Source: Cutibacterium modestum (GTDB lineage Bacteria; Actinomycetota; Actinomycetes; Propionibacteriales; Propionibacteriaceae). Taken from it: a stretch of DNA of 64,000 bases. Location of the stretch: NCBI RefSeq assembly GCF_008326345.1, contig NZ_BJEN01000003.1, forward strand, positions 186,001 through 250,000, given 5' to 3'. This document shows positions 46,691 to 55,905 of the stretch, piece by piece. Position 1 is the stretch's first letter. Every line of letters starts with the position of its first letter. A program made the position numbers and the translations under genes. The notes under the pieces were generated by a model, which saw only the letters and a list, made by a program, of their open reading frames with translations, made no database searches and was not told the origin of the DNA.

Positions 46691-46908
46691 GCAGATGCCC
46701 TACCATGGCGGGATTTTGCGGTGCCAAGATGACTTCGGTGCTATTTGGCATTCTTGGTTGTCACTGCTAGTGAAAATGCGCCGCGAGCGTGAAAGAATAG
46801 CCCCATCCGGTCCAATAGCGGGCCGGGCCTCGGGCTCGCTGTGCAGTCGTACGGGTCCGAACGCCGTGAATCGATGAACAGGCTGGCACAGATCGAAGGA
46901 GATCATTC

Positions 46909-49560
46909 ATGACTGATCGTTACGTGTACGACTTGTCCGAGGGCAGTGCGGAAATGAAACCGCTGCTCGGCGGCAAGGGCGCAGGAGTTGCTGAGATGAA
47001 GCGTCTCGGCGTCTCGGTGCCCGACGGATTCACCGTCACCACCGAAGCCTGCGTGGACACCATGACGAGGAAGGGTGAATGGCCCGAGGATCTGGATTCC
47101 CAGGTGTGGGACGGTCTCAAGCGACTCGAGGAGCGTACCGGCCGTGTCCTCGGTGATGGCAAGAAACCGCTGCTGGTCTCTGTGCGATCCGGCGCCGTGA
47201 TCTCGATGCCCGGCATGATGGACACCATCCTTAACCTCGGTATCTCCGACGACACCGTCGAGGCCATCGCCAAAGAGGCCGGCAATGAGCGGTTCGCGTG
47301 GGATTGCTACCGCCGCTTTATCCAGATGTACGGCGAGGTCGTCGAGGGGATCGACGCTCACATCTACGAGGACGCCCTGACGGCCCTCAAGGAGCAAAAG
47401 GGTGTCGAGTCCGACACAGATTTGAGCGCCGACGATCTCAAGGGCCTCGTTGACACTTTCAAGAAGCTGTCGAACGAGCAGCTCGGTGGCAACTGGACAA
47501 CTGACCCGCGTGAGCAGCTGATGCGTGCCGTCGATGCCGTCTTCCGTTCCTGGCTCAATCCGCGCGCCTTTGTTTACCGCAAGGCCAATAAGATTCCTGA
47601 CGATTTGGGCACTGCCGTTAACGTCATGCAGATGGTGTTCGGTAACCGTGGCGACACCTCCGCTACGGGCGTCTGCTTTACCCGTAACCCCGCCACTGGT
47701 GTCAAGGAGCTCTATGGTGAGTTCCTCGTCAATGCCCAGGGCGAGGACGTTGTCGCCGGTATTCGCACCCCGCGCTCCCTCGCAGAGATGGAGGAAGTGC
47801 TGCCGGAGGCCTACCATGACCTCATCGACACCATGAAGAAGATGGAGTCGCACTACCGCGACATGCAGGACATGGAGTTCACCGTCGAGAACGGGAAGCT
47901 CTATTTGCTGCAGACTCGTAATGGTAAGCGCACTGCCGCTGCGGCCCTCAAGGTGGCTCGCGACCTTGTCGACGAGGGAGTCATCACTAAGGAAGAGGCA
48001 CTCACGCGGATTGAGCCGGCTCAGCTTGATCAGCTCTTGCACGAGGCCATCGACCCGGACCACACCGAGCAGCCAGTTGCCGAGGGCCTACCGGCCTCTC
48101 CGGGCGCTGCCGTTGGTGAGGCTGTCTTCGACGCTGACGTTGCTGCTGAGCGTGGTGCCAAGGGCGAGAAGGTTGTCCTCATCCGTTTCGAAACCACCCC
48201 TGACGACATTCACGGCGTCATCGTCAGTCAGGGCGTTCTGACCGCCCACGGTGGCATGACTTCCCACGCCGCCGTTGTCGCCCGTGGCATGGGCAAGCCC
48301 TGCGTCGCCGGTGCCCGTGGCATCAGGATTGACGCCAAGGTCGCCACCCTGACCATTGGTGACACCGTCATTCACGAGGGGGACATGATCACTCTCGATG
48401 GTTCCACCGGTGAAGTCTTCGCCAGCGGTCTCAAGCTCATCCCCCCGCAGATCAACGCGGACTTCCAGGAGGTGCTTTCCTGGGCCGACGAGATCCGTCA
48501 TTTGGGTGTCGAGGCCAACGCCGACAACGCCACCGACGCGGCCAAAGCTCGCGAGTTGGGTGCCGAGGGCATCGGTCTGTGCCGCACCGAGCACATGTTC
48601 TTCGGTGCTGATCGTCTACCGGCCATGCACGAGATGATCACCGCGGACACCCCGGAGGAGCGTCAGGCCGCCGTCGACAAGATCCTGCCCATGCAGCAGG
48701 ACGACTTCGAGGGCATCTTCACCGCGATGAAGGGCCTGCCTGTCACCGTCCGGCTGCTTGACCCGCCGCTCCATGAGTTCCTGCCGAACCTCGTCGAGCA
48801 GTCCCTCAAGGTTCAGAAGATGGAGAACCAGGGTGCTGACGCCGGCGAGCTCGACAAGGAGCGTCGCCTGCTGGCCCAGGTCAAGAAGCTGCACGAGCAG
48901 AACCCAATGCTCGGTACCCGTGGCTGCCGTCTCGGCATGCTCTATCCAGAGATCCCCGATATGCAGGCTCGCGCGATCATTCGCGCCGTCCTGTCGGTGC
49001 TTCAGAAGGAGGGGGAGACCGTCCAGATCCACATCATGATCCCGTTGGTCTTCACTCCAACTGAGCTCGAGACCCATCGCCGGATCGTCCAGCAGGCTAT
49101 CGACGAGGAGTTCGAGGCCGCCGGTACTAAGGTCGACGTCAAGATCGGCACCATGATCGAATTGCCACGTGCCGCCCTGATCGCTGGCAAGCTCGCCGAG
49201 GTTGCCGACTTCTTCAGCTTTGGTACCAACGATCTGACCCAGACCACCCTGGGTATCAGCCGTGACGACGCCGAGAACGGCTTCCTCACCGAGTACTTGC
49301 GCACGAAGGTCCTCAAGGACAACCCGTTCGCTTCGATCGATCAAGAGGGCGTCGGCCAGCTCGTCGCCGGGGCCGTTGAGAAGGGCCGCAAGGCTAATCC
49401 GGAGCTATCCCTGGGGATCTGTGGTGAGCACGGTGGTGATCCGGACTCGATCCACTTCTTCAATAAGACGGGGCTCGATTACGTCTCCTGCTCGCCGTTC
49501 CGTGTGCCGATCGCTCGGTTCGCTGCGGCTCAGGCTGTCATTTCCCAGCAGGAGAAGTGA
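46909..49560 (+). CDS. ppdK: Pyruvate, phosphate dikinase
   Basis: 883 residues, ATG 46909 with GAAGGAG upstream. Interconverts pyruvate + ATP + Pi and PEP + AMP + PPi, central to carbon and PPi metabolism in propionibacteria. N-terminal ATP-grasp domain (LLGGKGAGVAEM, VSVRSGAVISMPGMMD); swivelling phosphohistidine domain with GGMTSHAAVVARGMGKPCV (catalytic His near 453, preceding Thr the regulatory site); C-terminal PEP-binding TIM barrel (EGIGLCRTEHMF, GTRGCRLGM, FFSFGTNDLTQ, GICGEHGGDP with catalytic Cys). Intact over 2.65 kb. Confidence 0.97.
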   Translation: MTDRYVYDLSEGSAEMKPLLGGKGAGVAEMKRLGVSVPDGFTVTTEACVDTMTRKGEWPEDLDSQVWDGLKRLEERTGRVLGDGKKPLLVSVRSGAVISMPGMMDTILNLGISDDTVEAIAKEAGNERFAWDCYRRFIQMYGEVVEGIDAHIYEDALTALKEQKGVESDTDLSADDLKGLVDTFKKLSNEQLGGNWTTDPREQLMRAVDAVFRSWLNPRAFVYRKANKIPDDLGTAVNVMQMVFGNRGDTSATGVCFTRNPATGVKELYGEFLVNAQGEDVVAGIRTPRSLAEMEEVLPEAYHDLIDTMKKMESHYRDMQDMEFTVENGKLYLLQTRNGKRTAAAALKVARDLVDEGVITKEEALTRIEPAQLDQLLHEAIDPDHTEQPVAEGLPASPGAAVGEAVFDADVAAERGAKGEKVVLIRFETTPDDIHGVIVSQGVLTAHGGMTSHAAVVARGMGKPCVAGARGIRIDAKVATLTIGDTVIHEGDMITLDGSTGEVFASGLKLIPPQINADFQEVLSWADEIRHLGVEANADNATDAAKARELGAEGIGLCRTEHMFFGADRLPAMHEMITADTPEERQAAVDKILPMQQDDFEGIFTAMKGLPVTVRLLDPPLHEFLPNLVEQSLKVQKMENQGADAGELDKERRLLAQVKKLHEQNPMLGTRGCRLGMLYPEIPDMQARAIIRAVLSVLQKEGETVQIHIMIPLVFTPTELETHRRIVQQAIDEEFEAAGTKVDVKIGTMIELPRAALIAGKLAEVADFFSFGTNDLTQTTLGISRDDAENGFLTEYLRTKVLKDNPFASIDQEGVGQLVAGAVEKGRKANPELSLGICGEHGGDPDSIHFFNKTGLDYVSCSPFRVPIARFAAAQAVISQQEK

Positions 49561-49570
49561 TCTGAGGGCA

Positions 49571-49642
49571 TCGCATCACTGATGCGATTGCGCCTGAATT
49601 ACAACGGTGCGGCCTTTCCATCGCGGTGGAGAGGCCGCACCG
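49571..49642 (+). terminator. Two hairpins after ppdK
   Basis: A small TCGCATC/GATGCGA hairpin (49571-49587) is followed by a strong stem CGGTGCGGCCT (49605-49615) / AGGCCGCACCG (49632-49642). Both lie just behind the ppdK stop at 49560 and probably end its transcript. Confidence 0.65.
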
Positions 49643-49749
49643 CGTCTATATATGCCGGTCAATTCGCGTCCGATTGGACGGTTTTGTCGACTCGGGACCC
49701 GCGGTCGCGGAATAATGGCCCCAACCGTGCCTCGACTTCTGGAGGATCA

Positions 49750-51108
49750 ATGTCCCAGACTTTCGGTGCTTGGCGTGCCACCTACACCTCTGGTTCCTGG
49801 GTGGTGCTAGCCGGGCCGAGCAGCCTCGTCGTCATGCAGCCGGCCGCCCCACGCCACTCAGGCCTGGTGTCGTCCATCTGGCGACAGGTAGCACAGGCCG
49901 AGGATCCCGAATCGCTTGTTAAAACCCTTTCGATGATCGGGCTGGCGAAGATGCCAAGCTTGGGGCTGTTCTTTTGGGTGGGCGGGGAGATGCATTCCCT
50001 GGCGCGTGGCCAGATCGTCGTCAAGGATGCATCCACTGGCGAGATCGTCAATCATGGTGATGGGCTGTTGACGTGGAGTGAGAAGAAGCTAAACCCGGCT
50101 ACCGTCGTCGTCGAGATGGAGCAGGCTGAGCAGGGGCTGTCGATGCCACTGTTGCTGGGTGTCGCCCAGGCGAGCAAACTCGTCATCGATGCCACTGGCA
50201 ACGTTGAACCCCTCGTCGTGCCGGAGACCGACGAGGTCCATCGGCCTCGCGTGTTGACCGACGGAGCGCCCAAACCGTGGACCTCCGAGCTGGAAGAGGC
50301 GCAGAAGGCTGACGAGTCTGAGGGCTCCGCCGGGACTGGCGAGGTTGCCGAATCAGGCGGGGCCCCCGACGATGAGGAGCGTGCTCCCGGATTCGTGGCG
50401 GTTCCGGCCCCGGGCGAGGTTTCTGAGCCGTCCGTTCCCGCTACAACTGGTGGAACCTGGGAGCCTGGCGGTGAGGATGCCGCTGCTGGTGATGCTGTTG
50501 CTTCGGCTCGCGCGCGGGACGAGGCCGGTAATGCCGGCGACGATCAGTCCCAGGACGAATCGGTACACGCTGACGGTGAAGTTCATGCCGGCACCCAGCC
50601 GGTGGGTGTGCAACCGGAGTCGTTGGACGTCGTCGCAGCCTTTGCTCCAGATATTGCTGCGAGGCAGCCCGACAGTCCGCGGCAGTTCGACCACCCTCAG
50701 GGCGATTCCCACGACAACGGCGATTGGCGCATCGCGTCGGGATCGACGATCAGCCAGTTGTCCTCGCGGCCGGATGCTGCGGCTGCCACCCTTGTCTCGA
50801 GCACCGGAGAGGTGACCCACCTTAACCGTCCCGTTCTCATTGGGCGCGCTCCGCGCGGCGAGAATGGCGAGGACGTCATGCGGGTGCCGTCGCCAGGGCA
50901 AGACATCAGCCGTACTCACGTCAGGGTTGCTCCCGGCCAGTGGGGTATCGAAGTCACGGATATGCACTCGACAAACGGGACCGTCGTTCACCGCATCGGT
51001 CAGGATCCGCTGCGGTTGGAGAGCGGTCAGACCATCGATTTGTCCATCGGTGATTCGGTCGATCTCGGTGACGGAGTTGTCATCACTATTGAGGCTTATC
51101 AAGGCTGA
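49750..51108 (+). CDS. FHA-domain protein
   Basis: 452 residues from ATG 49750, with GGAGG five bases upstream. The N-terminal domain of about 170 residues is unassigned. A long acidic, alanine/glycine/glutamate-rich disordered linker (about 185-345) comes next. The C-terminal forkhead-associated domain (about 350-450) has VLIGRAPRGENG, ISRTHVRV and DMHSTNGTVV, matching the phosphothreonine-binding GR...SxxH...N pattern. Such proteins bind phosphothreonine peptides made by Ser/Thr kinases, often in secretion or cell-wall control. The partner is not apparent here. Confidence 0.8.
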   Translation: MSQTFGAWRATYTSGSWVVLAGPSSLVVMQPAAPRHSGLVSSIWRQVAQAEDPESLVKTLSMIGLAKMPSLGLFFWVGGEMHSLARGQIVVKDASTGEIVNHGDGLLTWSEKKLNPATVVVEMEQAEQGLSMPLLLGVAQASKLVIDATGNVEPLVVPETDEVHRPRVLTDGAPKPWTSELEEAQKADESEGSAGTGEVAESGGAPDDEERAPGFVAVPAPGEVSEPSVPATTGGTWEPGGEDAAAGDAVASARARDEAGNAGDDQSQDESVHADGEVHAGTQPVGVQPESLDVVAAFAPDIAARQPDSPRQFDHPQGDSHDNGDWRIASGSTISQLSSRPDAAAATLVSSTGEVTHLNRPVLIGRAPRGENGEDVMRVPSPGQDISRTHVRVAPGQWGIEVTDMHSTNGTVVHRIGQDPLRLESGQTIDLSIGDSVDLGDGVVITIEAYQG

Positions 51109-51257
51109 CGACGCCTTCAGGACGCGAATGTCCCGGAATATCGTTGTTCTGGCCTCAGGAGGAGATGTCAACAAGCTATGCGTCACCTGGTTCGCCCTTT
51201 GCGGGTGAGCCTCCTAGTGTGATCCTTTGGCTCACCCAGGATCAGGAAGGAAGTCTG

Positions 51258-51986
51258 ATGGGGCACATTCTCGTTTTGTCGGGGGCTGGGCGTTATGGGG
51301 ACGGCATCCACGATTTCGACGCGACCTCTGAGGCGGTCTCCCAGATCTTGACTGAGCGGGGTCATCAGGTGGAGGTGAGGCGTTCGGAGCCGGAGGCTTT
51401 GGATCACCTCGCAGGCGCGGACCTGCTCATCGTCAATACTGGGGGTGGCGATCCGGAAGAAGGATGGGACTACATTCCGGAATGGTCGCGTGCTCATAAC
51501 GAGATCTTGGAACATCACGAGGCCGGCAAACCGGTCCTCGGGCTACATACCGCGTGTAACACCTTCTGTGACTGGGACTTGTGGCCGTCCATCCTTGGCG
51601 GTAAGTGGGTACTGGGGGTGAGCGGACATCCCGAGAGATCCTATGCGGTTTTTGAGCCCATGCCCGAAGCGGCGGATCACCCGATTCTGCGCGGTGTTGA
51701 GCAGGTAGTGGTCTATGACGAGCGCTACTCTGACTTAGACGTCAATCCACTCGCGACCCCGCTGCTTTTCCATGAGACCGGCGAGGAATTCCACCCAATG
51801 TGCTGGGTGATGGGCAATAGTGTTGTATATGACGGTCTGGGTCATTCACCGCGCTCGTACTATTCAGCGTCGCGGCGCCAACTGTTGTGCAACGAGGTCT
51901 CGTGGTTGCTCAATTGGAAGCGTCGCGAGGCTGCTGCCGAGGGGCCGGCTCAGGTCTTTCCGGAGTCGACCCAGCCTGGGCGTTGA
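51258..51986 (+). CDS. ThuA-like domain protein
   Basis: 242 residues from ATG 51258 (GGAAGGAAG upstream). Class-I glutamine-amidotransferase-like fold of the ThuA family: ILVLSGAGRYGDGIHDF, ADLLIVNTGGG, KPVLGLHTACNTFCDW, HPILRGVEQVVVYDE and MCWVMGNSVVYDGLGH. ThuA proteins take part in sugar (trehalose) catabolism, but the exact reaction is unknown. It converges on deoC. Confidence 0.82.
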   Translation: MGHILVLSGAGRYGDGIHDFDATSEAVSQILTERGHQVEVRRSEPEALDHLAGADLLIVNTGGGDPEEGWDYIPEWSRAHNEILEHHEAGKPVLGLHTACNTFCDWDLWPSILGGKWVLGVSGHPERSYAVFEPMPEAADHPILRGVEQVVVYDERYSDLDVNPLATPLLFHETGEEFHPMCWVMGNSVVYDGLGHSPRSYYSASRRQLLCNEVSWLLNWKRREAAAEGPAQVFPESTQPGR

Positions 51987-52009
51987 CAGTGCGGATACCG
52001 CGTACAGTG

Positions 52010-52681
52010 TCACACCTTGGGAGCTCCGGCAAGGATCTTGGCGGTCGAGGAAACTCCTAGACGCGTCGCCCCGGCCTCGACCATTGCGCATGCCGTCTGG
52101 TAATCGCGGATGCCACCTGACGCTTTGACACCCAGTCGCCCACCGACTGTGTCGGCCATGATTTTGACGGCCTCAACGCTTGCGCCGCCGCTCGGGTGGA
52201 AGCCCGTTGAGGTCTTGACGAAGTCGGCACCGGCCTTTTCGGCGGCCTGGCACGCCCGCACGATCTCGTCGCTGGTCAGTACGGCCGACTCGATGATGAC
52301 CTTGAGGATCTTTGGATCCGGAACAGCTTGCTTGACAGCAGCGATGTCGGCGGTGACGTCCTCCCAACGCCCCTCCTTTACCAGCCCAAGATTGATCACC
52401 ATGTCGACCTCGTCAGCCCCAGCGGTGACGGCTTCGCGAGCCTCAGCAGCCTTTACTGCGCTGGTGTGTTTGCCCGACGGAAACCCGCACACGACGGCTA
52501 GGTGGACGTCACCCATGTTGAGGTCCAGCGGCAGCATCGACGGCGACACGCACACCGACCACGTTCCGTACTCTTTCGCATCAGCGACCAGTTTGGTGAC
52601 GTCGTCGTGGGTGGCCTCGGGGGTTAGCAAGGTGTGATCGATCAGGTGGGCCAAGTCGGTGGCCGACGGGCTGGGGGACAT
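52010..52681 (-). CDS. deoC: Deoxyribose-phosphate aldolase
   Basis: 223 residues. Cleaves 2-deoxyribose-5-phosphate to glyceraldehyde-3-phosphate and acetaldehyde. [32 protein letters not shown], the Schiff-base Lys in [11 protein letters not shown] (near 156) and [11 protein letters not shown] (assisting Lys near 185) are all present. Could work with the nucleoside hydrolase at 15 kb in nucleoside salvage, though the two are not linked. Confidence 0.95.
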   Translation of the reverse strand: MSPSPSATDLAHLIDHTLLTPEATHDDVTKLVADAKEYGTWSVCVSPSMLPLDLNMGDVHLAVVCGFPSGKHTSAVKAAEAREAVTAGADEVDMVINLGLVKEGRWEDVTADIAAVKQAVPDPKILKVIIESAVLTSDEIVRACQAAEKAGADFVKTSTGFHPSGGASVEAVKIMADTVGGRLGVKASGGIRDYQTACAMVEAGATRLGVSSTAKILAGAPKV

Positions 52682-54267
52682 GCCAATCTCCTTCGGTTGG
52701 GGGCAGGTTCACTCTACCTGTGGCTAATGCCTCATGGTGGACGCGAGGGGGCTGATCGAGTTTGTGGCGGTTATGTCCAGAATCCAGCCACGTGCTACCT
52801 GGGGTGGCAGGCGGGGCGGTTGTGACCAGGATTGCCATGCACGCTCGGGCCCGGTTGCGTTCCTGCCAGGGAAGGGGCTGATTGCACACATGCGATCAGC
52901 CCCACACGGTTGGCTTGGTTCGATGGCTGCAACCTTTGACGAGGTCGATGATACTTATTCCCGTTTTCTATCTTTTTCTTTGCCGTCTTTTTCATCGGTC
53001 AAGGTTTCCGAAAGAATCAATATTCTACAGGTGAACAATCACCATGGTCTTTGTGTATGAGGAAGAGATTTGGCTTTTTCGTGACGATCTAAAGTGCTGA
53101 CATGATCGTCGTTAAGGTGGCCACCGACATCATGGGATTCGCTGGATGTCAATGTGGAATTAGCTTTTGATGTTTTTGTCTGGTTAGTTTCCTTGAAGAT
53201 TTGCCCACGGCTCGCACCTTCCGAAACGTCTCATATTTGGTTTCGGGAGAATCTCAACAGTACTGTCACTTCTTTCTTGTCTTTTCCGGGCTAAATTGGA
53301 TGAATTTGCGTTTTGTGGAGGATGGAAGCTTGTCGTGGGGGATTGTTGGAGCGGTCTTGGTCCACTGCCATCATGTTGGGTCAACCACGATTGGAAAGGA
53401 CGCTCCGCGCAAGTCGACATATTGGCGGGTGATGTCATCTGGGAGAACCTCGTATCACCGGGTGGGCAGTTGGTGTCCCGATGTGTCGACCGCCCATGAT
53501 GTAGCTATCGTTCCTACGGGGTCTCGATGTAGGCCAGTAATGTAAAACCATCTATGCGAAGTTTTATCAGATCGCCATCGGGTATGGTGGTGTGATAATC
53601 AACGTGATCCGAGGAAGAGATGAGCGATATTTGACTACCATTGTTGGTGGGGGTTGCCGCGGCGTTCTGGTTATGATTGGTTGAGATCATGAAGGCTGAA
53701 TAGTCACTGGTTTGGATTCCGCTGGCATGGGCTAAACGGTGTCGATGGAATTGGGTATTATCCAGGCTTTGACGCTGACTATTCCGATGTATTTTGGAGA
53801 TTGTGGAGGTATTCGATGGGTTAAAAATGTCGTATTGTTCCGGAGGTGCTCTGCGGGGGATGAGGGAACTCCTATACCTGAGAATGACGCCGCCGTAAAA
53901 AAGAAGAGGTGTAATTAGAATTTGTAGTTTCTTGGTTGTCTTTCGTTGGTGAAAGACTACTTTAATGTACCGAATACATAACGCACGAGCATAGCTGTGA
54001 AGCCGAAGTGCGTCATGAATTGTGGTCTTAGGGTTGACCGTCTCGGTGCGTGCTTACCCGACCCCTGGCAACAGTGTGGGGGCGGAACCGCCATTGTGCC
54101 CACAGTGGTGATGGGGTTGGGGAATGAGTGATGCCCCGGGCGCGGTAACGTGTCAGCTGGCTGGAACTGCTCCCGGGTTCTGGTCGACCGTCCTCTCCGC
54201 CCCGGTGAGGGGCGGGGGATCCCAGCTTGCCGTCCGGGGGCGTTACGGCCCGCACGAAGGATCTTGC
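52682..54267. other. 1.6-kb AT-rich stretch without a recognisable gene
   Basis: Base composition drops clearly below the flanking genes from about 52940 to 53990, with many T-runs. Short frames occur (for example 53201-53545 and 53296-53499) but have no start signal or known motif. A fragment near 53700-53820 reads SHWFGFRWHGLNGVDGIGYY and looks protein-like but is closed by stops on both sides. It is probably degraded acquired DNA plus the leader of the phosphate transporter gene (54000-54267). Confidence 0.4.
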
Positions 54268-55401
54268 ATGAGTTCGACTCTGTTAATCGTGGTTATCGTC
54301 GTTGTGACGGCGTTGGCATTCGACTTCACTAACGGTTTCCACGACTCGGCCAACGCCATGGCGACGTCGGTGGCAACCGGAGCACTCAAGCCTAGGGTGG
54401 CCGTCATGATCGCGGCGGTGCTCAATGTCATTGGTGCCTGCCTGTCGACTGAGGTTGCCAAGACGATCTCAGGCGGTATTGTTAACGACCACCTGGTTAC
54501 CGCTCCCATGGTCCTCGCTGGCCTTATCGGCGCCATCATTTGGAACCTAGCGACGTGGTTGTTCGGTTTGCCATCCAGCTCCTCCCACGCCCTCTTTGGT
54601 GGCCTTATCGGTGCTGTGCTGGTTGAGGCTGGCATGAGCGGCATCAATGCTGGCAAGGTCATGAGCAAGATCATCCTGCCAGCCTTGGTTGCCCCGTTCG
54701 TTGCTGGTGTTGCGGCCTTGTTTGCCACCTGGCTGGCCTACCGCATCACCGACCACTCCTCGCCAATATTCCTCAACGGTCAGCGAGTCTCGGCCTCCAT
54801 GGTTGCCCTCGCTCACGGCACCTCTGATGGTCAAAAGACGATGGGCGTCATTACTCTGATTCTCATTTCCGCTGGCTATCAGGTCTCTGGCACTGGCCCA
54901 GAATGGTGGGTGATCCTGGCTGCCGGCTGTGCCATTGGATTAGGCACTTACTCGGGTGGCTGGCGCATCATGCGGACCATGGGCAAGGGGCTATGTGATA
55001 TCGAGTCTCCGCAGGGTTTCGCCGCCGAGACGGCCTCCACGGCTGCCATCTTGGCCTCCTCGCACCTGGGTTTTGCCCTATCGACGACCCACGTCTGCTC
55101 GGGTTCGATCCTGGGTTCGGGAATCGGTCGTCGCACTGAGGTTCGCTGGGCTACCGCTGGAAAGATGGTCATCGCGTGGCTCGTTACCCTGCCCGCTGCT
55201 GCCCTTGTTGGCGCTGTCACCTCAGCTATTGCCGGTGTCGGTGCCTGGGGCGTCATTGTCGATCTGGCCTTGCTGGCTATCATGGCCGCACTCATCGTCC
55301 GTCAGGCCAATCAGCACAAGGTTGACCATAGGAACGTTAACGACTCCACCCAGGTGGGCGTCCGTAAGGGCTCCGCCGTTGCCGGAGGGACTGCAGCATG
55401 A
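54268..55401 (+). CDS. PiT-family inorganic phosphate transporter
   Basis: 377 residues from ATG 54268, with GAAGGA upstream. Low-affinity phosphate permease. Both PiT repeats are present: FDFTNGFHDSANAMATSVAT near the N-terminus and MVALAHGTSDGQKTMGVIT in the middle. The conserved GLPSSSSHALFGGLIGA and FALSTTHVCSGSILGSGIG are also seen. About ten hydrophobic helices. It overlaps a small membrane protein at ATGA 55398. Confidence 0.93.
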   Translation: MSSTLLIVVIVVVTALAFDFTNGFHDSANAMATSVATGALKPRVAVMIAAVLNVIGACLSTEVAKTISGGIVNDHLVTAPMVLAGLIGAIIWNLATWLFGLPSSSSHALFGGLIGAVLVEAGMSGINAGKVMSKIILPALVAPFVAGVAALFATWLAYRITDHSSPIFLNGQRVSASMVALAHGTSDGQKTMGVITLILISAGYQVSGTGPEWWVILAAGCAIGLGTYSGGWRIMRTMGKGLCDIESPQGFAAETASTAAILASSHLGFALSTTHVCSGSILGSGIGRRTEVRWATAGKMVIAWLVTLPAAALVGAVTSAIAGVGAWGVIVDLALLAIMAALIVRQANQHKVDHRNVNDSTQVGVRKGSAVAGGTAA

Positions 55402-55631
55402 ATATCGATTGGACTTCCTTAGGACTGGTGTCCATCGTCACCATTGCGGCTACTGTTCTTATCGTCTCCATCGTTTCGGGTGGGGCAGTGATGCTGGACC
55501 GGGCACATGCGCGCACGGAAGCTGGCAGCGACGGAGCCGCTGGGTTGGTGGCTTTGGGCTGGACTGCTATTGGCGTCGCAGGCCTCATCGTCTTGTATGG
55601 GTTATACCTGCTCATCCCGTACTTTCACTGA
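55398..55631 (+). CDS. Small two-helix membrane protein coupled to the phosphate transporter
   Basis: 77 residues, start overlapping the pit stop. Two membrane helices (LVSIVTIAATVLIVSIVSGG and IGVAGLIVLYGLYLLIPYF) flank a polar loop. Small proteins of this kind often follow actinobacterial pit genes; their function is unknown. It ends 16 bases before a strong terminator. Confidence 0.8.
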   Translation: MNIDWTSLGLVSIVTIAATVLIVSIVSGGAVMLDRAHARTEAGSDGAAGLVALGWTAIGVAGLIVLYGLYLLIPYFH

Positions 55632-55646
55632 GGTGTAGATATGAAC

Positions 55647-55676
55647 TGCCGGACGGATTTGTCGTCCGGCATTTTT
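55647..55676 (+). terminator. Rho-independent terminator of the phosphate transporter operon
   Basis: TGCCGGACG (55647-55655) pairs with CGTCCGGCA (55663-55671) and is followed directly by TTTTT. Confidence 0.88.
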
Positions 55677-55811
55677 GTGGTCTGACAAAGTGGGCTCTGA
55701 ATGTCTGACGAGGTGGGCCCTGACGCGAGCGTCGAGGGGCCTGGAATACATCCGACAGCCCATCAGTTGAGCCTGGCGAACTCAACTTCATGAAAAATCA
55801 GCCAACGTCGA

Positions 55812-55860
55812 CTTGAGTGTTAGCGACTCAGATTCTAAGGTTGAGTCGAAGTCGCTCAAG
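55812..55860 (+). promoter_or_regulatory. Two HAIR boxes (HspR operators) upstream of dnaK
   Basis: HAIR consensus CTTGAGT-N7-ACTCAAG. Box 1: CTTGAGT at 55812-55818, seven bases, ACTCAGA at 55826-55832. Box 2: GTTGAGT at 55840-55846, seven bases, GCTCAAG at 55854-55860. They lie 45-95 bases before the dnaK start. HspR, encoded at the end of the operon, represses it here with DnaK as co-repressor in related bacteria. Confidence 0.9.
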
Positions 55861-55905
55861 GGAATGTACTCCCAAGAACATTCGTCCATCAGGAGGAAAT
55901 CAACC

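Noticed and set aside
46903-49344. Long antisense frames under ppdK
   Set aside because: Same reason: they are shadows of ppdK codon bias, with biased composition and no ribosome-binding site.
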